This document shows positions 59,651 to 64,000 of a DNA stretch of 64,000 nucleotides, in pieces. Origin of the DNA: CAVQCX01 sp963775335. Lineage in GTDB: Bacteria; Pseudomonadota; Gammaproteobacteria; Chromatiales; Chromatiaceae. The DNA lies in assembly GCA_963775335.1 (NCBI GenBank), contig CAVZIJ010000007.1:70006-134005 (forward strand). Reading direction: 5' to 3'. Each line of letters starts with the position of its first letter. Position 1 is the first letter of the stretch. The position numbers and the translations under genes were made by a program. The notes beneath the pieces are model-generated. The model searched no databases, was not told the origin of the DNA, and saw only the letters and a program-made list of their open reading frames with translations.

Positions 59651-60517
59651 CTAAAGCCCCCCGGGCTTGGTCGGTTCGAGGTGGGGAGCGCTGTCCCGTA
59701 CCAGGGTTTGGATCAGGTCCTGGTCGATGTCCGGCTCCAAGTCGGCGGGGCTGCCGCGCCGGCCGGTGGGCTTCAGGCTGATGCGGTCCCGGTCCCGTTC
59801 CACGATGGCCTCGTTGCCGCAGGCCCGGCAATAGACGCGGCTGCCTTCGCCGTGTCGGCGGGTGACGACGATGGTGGGGCCGCAGAAGGGGCAGACCTGG
59901 ACCGGAATGCCGGGCTCGCTGTGGCCGATGATGTGGTCCAGCACGCCCTGGCCGTCCAGGGCGATGAAGCGGGCGCCCCACTCGGGGTCGAACTGGCTTC
60001 CCAGTCGCTCCCGTATGATGTCCAGCGCCACTGCCTTGGCCATGCCGCGGCGATAGGGGCGGCTGCTGGTCATGGCGTCGAAGGCGTCGCAGATGCCGAC
60101 GATGCGGGCATCGACCGAGATGGCCTCGCCCGAGAGTTGATGGGGATAGCCGTGGCCATCGGGCGTTTCGTGGTGGGACAGCACGGCGGAGCGCACCAGC
60201 CCGGCCAGGGGATGGTCCGCCAGCAGCCGGCTGCCCACCTCGGGGTGGGTCTTGATCACGGCATACTCCCCGTCGCTGAGCCGGCCCGGCTTGTTGAGGA
60301 TGGCGTCCGCGACGCCGATCTTGCCCAGGTCGTGCAGGAAGCCGCCCAGGGCGATGCGCGCCACCGTCTCGCCGGGCAGCCCGGCGTCCTCGGCCAGCAG
60401 CCGGGCGTACTGGGATACCCGCCAGAGGTGGCCGCCGGTGTACGGGTCGCGCGCCTCCACCAGGGAGGCCATGATGTACAGGCTCTTGAGCAAGTCCTCG
60501 ACGTATTGGCGGTTCAT
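59651..60517 (-). CDS. HD-GYP cyclic-di-GMP phosphodiesterase with C-terminal zinc ribbon
   Basis: 288 residues from ATG 60517. The HD domain has FLHDLGKIGVADAILNKPGR and HPEVGSRLL; the GYP motif is HHETPDGHGYPHQLSG; AIGICDAFDAMTSSRPYRRG-type helices follow. Residues ~210-245 carry two CxxC knuckles (CPFCGP and CRACGN), a probable zinc ribbon, an unusual addition to HD-GYP. HD-GYP enzymes degrade cyclic di-GMP and so promote motility over attachment. No receiver or sensor domain is fused; the protein is probably soluble. Confidence 0.92.
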   Translation of the reverse strand: MNRQYVEDLLKSLYIMASLVEARDPYTGGHLWRVSQYARLLAEDAGLPGETVARIALGGFLHDLGKIGVADAILNKPGRLSDGEYAVIKTHPEVGSRLLADHPLAGLVRSAVLSHHETPDGHGYPHQLSGEAISVDARIVGICDAFDAMTSSRPYRRGMAKAVALDIIRERLGSQFDPEWGARFIALDGQGVLDHIIGHSEPGIPVQVCPFCGPTIVVTRRHGEGSRVYCRACGNEAIVERDRDRISLKPTGRRGSPADLEPDIDQDLIQTLVRDSAPHLEPTKPGGL

Positions 60518-60675
60518 GACGCTCCTTTCCCCAGGGACGGACCGGCTAGGGCATGCCGGCCGCTATCCTTATTTTGCTACCAGGCGGGTTTCCGGAGGGT
60601 AAACAATTCGTGAGGCATGCCACCGACACCCCGGGCCATCGGCCCCGGGGCACCATGCAAATGGTGACTGCAAAT

Positions 60676-60731
60676 GGTGACAGATCTATTTTTATTGCGT
60701 TCGTATATTGGAAGAAAATAAATCTGTCACC
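60676..60731. repeat. Inverted repeat of REP type (GGTGACAGAT...ATCTGTCACC)
   Basis: GGTGACAGATCTATTTT (60676-60692) and AAAATAAATCTGTCACC (60715-60731) are reverse complements with one mismatch and can form a hairpin. They lie in gene-free DNA between the HD-GYP and RidA genes. An extra AATGGTGAC copy stands just before. The element resembles REP-like sequences associated with RAYT transposases. Confidence 0.7.
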
Positions 60732-60760
60732 TTTTCTCGATTTCTTGGTCGCCGGCCGGA

Positions 60761-61237
60761 TCAGGGCTTCACTTCCAAGATAACCTCCAGCTCGACCGGT
60801 GAACCGAGTGGAAGGCTCGCGACACCAAAGACAAGGCGCGAAGAGACGGTGTCTGGGCCCAAGACATCTCGAAGCAACTCCGACGCCGCATCGGCGACCT
60901 TCGGGTGCTCAGTGAGCTCAGGCGCTGCGGCGACGTACACGCCGAGCCTAACGACGCGGCTCACGCGGTTCAGCGAGCCCAACTGCTTTTTCGTGAGCGC
61001 AAGCACATTGAGTGCAGCCGTGTAGGCAGCTTCTCGGCCCGCTTCTACGTCAAGGTCCTTGCCCACGACGCCAGCCACCGTAACCGTGTGGCCCGAGGTT
61101 GCGAGCATCCCGCTCAGGAAGAGGAGGTCGCCCGTCTGAACAGCAGGCACGTACGCACCAAAAGGCGTTGGGGCATCGGGCAGATGAAGGCCGAGCTTGG
61201 TGAGACGGTCCTCGGCGGCCGTTGAGTTTGTGGCCAT
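60761..61237 (-). CDS. RidA/YjgF-family protein
   Basis: 158 residues from ATG 61237, preceded by AGGAGG 6 bp upstream; an upstream in-frame start at 61255 is unlikely. FGAYVPAVQTGDLLFLSGML, GREAAYTAALNVLALTKKQL, VVRLGVYVAAAPELTEHPKV and SRLVFGVASLPLGSPVELEV are RidA-like. This is the long subtype with a substituted imine-site Arg; it may be a non-canonical member. RidA proteins hydrolyse reactive enamines/imines. It lies directly behind the SDR gene. Confidence 0.88.
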   Translation of the reverse strand: MATNSTAAEDRLTKLGLHLPDAPTPFGAYVPAVQTGDLLFLSGMLATSGHTVTVAGVVGKDLDVEAGREAAYTAALNVLALTKKQLGSLNRVSRVVRLGVYVAAAPELTEHPKVADAASELLRDVLGPDTVSSRLVFGVASLPLGSPVELEVILEVKP

Positions 61238-61255
61238 GACGAAACCTCCTTTCAA

Positions 61256-61984
61256 TTACCAGCGGCCGAAATGAGCCCCACCATCGACGTAAAGGATGTC
61301 ACCAGTGACCGTCGCGGCGTCGGTCAGGTACATGACCGCGTCCGTGATGTCTTTGACCGTCGAAGGCCGGCCCATCGGCGAGAGGCTCGCCATCACCTCC
61401 GTCGGAGTATCCCGGTGAAGTGGCGTGTGGACGACGCCGGGCGCCACGGCGTTCACGCGGATGCCCTCTTTCGCGTACTCCATCGCAAGGTGCTGGGTGA
61501 TGGTTTCAAGACCGCCTTTGGTGATCATCGGTACCGCCGCCGTGACGCCCCGGATAGGGTTGCGAGCAAGGGCCGCCGTGATCGTGACGATGCTCCCGCC
61601 GGTCTTCTGCGCCAGCATTTGTTTGATGGAGAGTTGGGTGACGTACAGGAAACCCTCGACATTCGTCGAGACGAGCGACTTGAAGTCCTCGGCTGTGTAG
61701 TCCGTGAACGGCTTGGTGAGGAAGATGCCGGCGTTATTGACCAGTACGTCGATCGACTTGAAGCGTGACAGCGCCGTCTCGACGATCTTGGAGGCAGTGG
61801 CCGCCTCGCCGATATCGCCGTCCACTAGAGCGACCTGGTTGGAGGCCGCGACCTCGGTGGATTGGGTCACCTTCCGGGAATTGGCAACGACGTTGAAACC
61901 CCGTTCAACAAACCCTTTCACGATTCCCGCGCCGATCCCCTGCGAAGCTCCTGTTACGATGGCCGTCTTCGGTGGGGCGATCAT
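61256..61984 (-). CDS. Short-chain dehydrogenase/reductase
   Basis: 242 residues from ATG 61984. The cofactor site TAIVTGASQGIGAGIVKGFV, NNAGIFLTKPF, catalytic Tyr-like region replaced by ALARNPIRGVTAAVPMITKG, and MEYAKEGIRVNAVAPGVVHT then LYVDGGAHFG are typical SDR segments. Instead of the usual YxxxK, the catalytic place reads AAVPMITKGG, so the Tyr appears to be lost while Lys is kept; activity is therefore uncertain. It is co-transcribed with the RidA gene 18 bp downstream. Confidence 0.85.
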   Translation of the reverse strand: MIAPPKTAIVTGASQGIGAGIVKGFVERGFNVVANSRKVTQSTEVAASNQVALVDGDIGEAATASKIVETALSRFKSIDVLVNNAGIFLTKPFTDYTAEDFKSLVSTNVEGFLYVTQLSIKQMLAQKTGGSIVTITAALARNPIRGVTAAVPMITKGGLETITQHLAMEYAKEGIRVNAVAPGVVHTPLHRDTPTEVMASLSPMGRPSTVKDITDAVMYLTDAATVTGDILYVDGGAHFGRW

Positions 61985-62007
61985 GGTTGTTTACTTCGAC
62001 AACGCCT

Positions 62008-62186
62008 TGTTACTGGAGCAAACTCGATGCTGAAGCGGTTCGAAAATCCGCATCCAGCACGATCCGGTAACGGGCCTTGCCTGATTCAAGTCGGGCGAAG
62101 GCCTCGTTGATACTGCTCATTGGGAAGTGCTCGGTCTGCGGCGCGACACCGTGCCGTGAAGCGAAGTCGAGCATGGTCGTGGACAT
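62008..62186 (-). pseudogene. C-terminal fragment of a zinc-dependent alcohol dehydrogenase
   Basis: On the minus strand MLDFASRHGVAPQTEHFPMS followed by SINEAFARLESGKARYRIVL and DADF is the end of CAD-type NADP-dependent alcohol dehydrogenases. The catalytic and cofactor domains are absent upstream of about 62186. The tail beyond DADF runs ten extra codons to a TAA. Confidence 0.75.
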
Positions 62187-62360
62187 GGGTATTCCTTATA
62201 GCCGCCAAGACCACCGTCGGGCCCGCACCCGGCAGCCGCAACAGCACCATTGAGATTCATCAGGTTCGCGAGATCTACCATACAATCAATCTCATTTTGA
62301 CTTACACCTACAAGAGGTGTTGTAGGCGTTGCCATATCACGACCTCGTGTCAAGTATAGG

Positions 62361-63060
62361 TCAGGTGCTGCAACGTCTACCCTTTCTGATGCAGGGTATT
62401 CGGTTAAGGGCGTCGGGGCCTACCATCGGATTTACTTCTAAGGTTATTCGCCCGCGGCTGTAGACGTGGATATGATGTTTTTTGCGATCGACCCGCAGGC
62501 TGGAGTTGCCGCTGGTCTTGGGCGTGCTCTTCTCCATGAACACCGCCATCAGCAGCTCGAACAACCCCAGCAGGGCCTGGATCAGGGCGCGGGCTTCCTG
62601 GGGCACTTGGCCGGTGGCGCACAGGCGCTCGAGCCCAGCCTTGAGGGTGTCCAATTCCTGGCGCAGGCTGACCTTCTGACCTTGTTGAGGCTGGCCATCG
62701 TCAGGGCCCCAGGCTTCGGCCTGGCGGCCCTCGGCCACCACGGCCATCATAGCCGAGAGCACCGCCAGGCGCTCAGCCGCCGGCATGGCCTGGTAGCGGC
62801 TGGCCCAGCTTTCGGCCTTGCGCTTGATGCGCTGCCGATCGGTGAAGTTCTTGCCGGCAAAGCTTGCCCAGAATAGCTGCTCCGGGAAAAGTTCAGCCAC
62901 AGCTTCTCGGTGCGCACCCCGGCCTGGCTCATGACCTGCACCTGCAGCTCACGCCAGTCCCCGAACAGCCGATCGTACAGCGCCGAGGGGTAACCGGAGA
63001 GGATCACATGGCACGGCAGGCGCTTGAGCAGCGCCAGCAGCTCGATAAGGCCAACGTGGA
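62361..63060 (-). pseudogene. DNA adenine methylase fragment joined to an IS66-type N-terminal transposase fragment
   Basis: On the minus strand HVGLIELLALLKRLPCHVIL, SGYPSALYDRLFGDWRELQ and RTEKLWLNF, then after an extra T in a TTTT run, FWASFAGKNFTDRQRIKRKA and PAAERLAVLSAMMAVVA, form the C-terminal part of a D12-class DNA adenine methylase. It continues into GQVPQEARALIQALLGLFEL and EKSTPKTSGNSS, the N-terminal region of IS66-like transposases, and ends at 62361. Two unrelated remnants are thus fused and both are inactive. Confidence 0.65.
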
Positions 63061-63225
63061 CGCCTGCGAAACGGTCGGCATTATTGCTTGTCTCAAAGTT
63101 ATCACGACGCTGTACCGCAGGTGTTTCCCGTCAGCCGAGGCTGGAATGCTCGCAGATATGCCGCGACTACGGTGAGACTATTAATAAGCCGCTGATTGCG
63201 ATCCAGCGCGATGAACACCATCTCG

Positions 63226-63690
63226 TCATAAGTGAGTCCCTCCAGCACTCCGGCCGCTCACCTGGTCGCCGTACGTAGGCGTCTTGAGAAAATCCGGCGG
63301 TGGTTGCCATAAGATCGCCACATACCAGGCTGCCCAGGCCACGATTACCAGGCTCAGCACCCAAACCCATACTGGAATCGGCGATGGCGACTCGGCACGT
63401 CGTGGCTCGAACGGCTCTTCCGCACCGAAGGCGTTGACCGTAAAGCTAATCGTATCGCGGACGACCGAGTTGGGACCCAGCCCCGTCAACGTGATGCCGG
63501 GGCCGTTTTTTACCTGGAACGACACTGCACGAATTCCGACGCGCCCACTGCGGTCACTCGCTTCAATGCGCAATCGGTGCTCGCCGTCTGCAAGTTCGTT
63601 CGTGTCCAAGCTCACGGTGACCGGCGGCACGTAATCGGCGATTGGCGTGGCACCGTCGTCGAGATAGATGCGGACCCGCGCTTCGTTCAT
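63226..63690 (-). CDS. Ig-like membrane-anchored protein of a cytochrome cluster
   Basis: 154 residues from ATG 63690. The N-terminal ~95 residues are a beta-sandwich (VRIYLDDGATPIADYVPPVT, LDTNELADGEHRLRIEASDR, FQVKNGPGITLTGL). A single membrane helix (IPVWVWVLSLVIVAWAAWYV) follows, preceded by ESPSPIP. I recall similar proteins next to c-type cytochrome oxidase-like genes, but cannot name the family. It lies 11 bp downstream of a small membrane protein gene and a c-type cytochrome, in the same direction. Confidence 0.7.
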   Translation of the reverse strand: MNEARVRIYLDDGATPIADYVPPVTVSLDTNELADGEHRLRIEASDRSGRVGIRAVSFQVKNGPGITLTGLGPNSVVRDTISFTVNAFGAEEPFEPRRAESPSPIPVWVWVLSLVIVAWAAWYVAILWQPPPDFLKTPTYGDQVSGRSAGGTHL

Positions 63691-63701
63691 GGCTATCCCC
63701 A

Positions 63702-63866
63702 TCAGCGGTCGTCGCGCAGCACCCTGTACTTCGGATGGCGCCTGTCCGTCTCGCCCGGTCTTATCAGCATCCAGAACATCGCTATGAAGCAAGCGATCGT
63801 TGTCACTCCGGCAATTACGGTCACAACGAGATTGCCTATCGGCGGTGCTGCCGGATCAGGACACAT
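63702..63866 (-). CDS. 54-residue single-pass membrane protein
   Basis: ATG 63866: CPDPAAPPIGNLVVTVIAGV, TTIACFIAMFWMLIRPGETD, then RRHPKYRVLRDDR and TGA. One membrane helix and a basic tail are typical of small oxidase accessory subunits. GAGGAG stands about 12 bp upstream; a closer ATG (63873) opens only five codons. It is sandwiched between the cytochrome and the Ig-like protein genes with short gaps, so it is probably real. Confidence 0.6.
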   Translation of the reverse strand: MCPDPAAPPIGNLVVTVIAGVTTIACFIAMFWMLIRPGETDRRHPKYRVLRDDR

Positions 63867-63879
63867 GATTCATGGCTCC

Positions 63880-64000
63880 TCACTTCTTCGCTCGCACGTC
63901 CGCAACAGCCCTGGCCGTAACGAGCGGCGCATGGTTTCCCCAGGATGTTCGCTCGTGGTCGATGATGCCCGCGATGTCGCTATCGGAGAGTTGCGAGGCG
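63880..64000 (-). CDS. c-type cytochrome, C-terminal end (partial)
   Basis: An open frame entering from the right edge: ASQLSDSDIAGIIDHERTSW followed by GNHAPLVTARAVADVRAKK and TGA at 63882-63880. The LSD-DIA-II-HERTSWGN pattern is the C-terminal helix of class I c-type cytochromes, such as those in terminal-oxidase clusters. The heme motif lies outside the window. Confidence 0.75.
   Translation of the reverse strand, partial: ASQLSDSDIAGIIDHERTSWGNHAPLVTARAVADVRAKK

Overview
The window is GC-rich chromosomal DNA, most likely from a gammaproteobacterium. The best evidence is the core translation block thrS-infC-rpmI-rplT-pheS-pheT-ihfA-merR with tRNA-Val upstream and tRNA-Pro downstream. The style of the intergenic palindromes, with units beginning GTAGGAGCG, resembles repeats I associate with Chromatiales-type sulfur bacteria; that lineage is inference.

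Layout. (1) 1-9990 is an accessory island. It holds a large transglutaminase-like secreted protein with a variable, AT-rich, membrane-spanning C-terminus and an overlapping small membrane-protein gene (candidate immunity). Three insertion sequences follow (IS66-type with perfect ends and target duplication, ISNCY-type, IS200/IS605-type). Next come a second orphan toxin tail plus a second immunity paralogue, further small membrane ORFs, and pieces of a methyltransferase gene. (2) 10285-17157 is a redox and radical-SAM cluster: a spermidine-synthase-like membrane protein, an FMN-binding/polyferredoxin part in another frame, AmrS, two small membrane or exported proteins, and an exported Memo-AMMECR1 fusion. 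(3) 17590-26610 is the core translation block, with ten tandem ~100-bp hairpin repeats between infC and rpmI and an apparent AUC start for infC. (4) 26654-35352 is a HicAB pair and then debris of an integrative conjugative element (two conjugation-gene fragments), a heavily interrupted IS91-type transposase, a large secreted protein, a broken Cu/Zn permease and a Phd/ParE remnant. (5) 35401-40867 has two glycosyltransferase/phosphodiesterase pairs facing each other. (6) 40932-45954 is a decayed IS with 18-bp ends, a hybrid histidine kinase plus NarL-type regulator and an exported protein. (7) 46025-53760 is a decayed zone (MITE-like element, RelE-like fragment, reverse transcriptase fragment, transketolase tail) surrounding an apparently intact stress cluster: DsbA-NhaA fusion, UBP zinc finger, and a cNMP-domain thioredoxin-reductase-like protein. 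(8) 53764-64000 has a membrane mannosyltransferase-like protein, a RAYT fragment with its GGGGACGTACCACGG repeats, 3-methyladenine glycosylase, a MOSC/ferredoxin-reductase fusion, HD-GYP, RidA, SDR, several gene fragments, and the end of a c-type cytochrome cluster.

The strongest candidate for an under-described system is the 5' island: a modular secreted toxin-like protein whose C-terminal tail and membrane immunity partner recur as an orphan cassette about 5 kb downstream. The AmmeMemoRadiSam cluster, with its exported Memo-AMMECR1 fusion and membrane electron-transfer protein, is the second. Gene fragments are frequent throughout, which points to active insertion-sequence traffic and gene decay.
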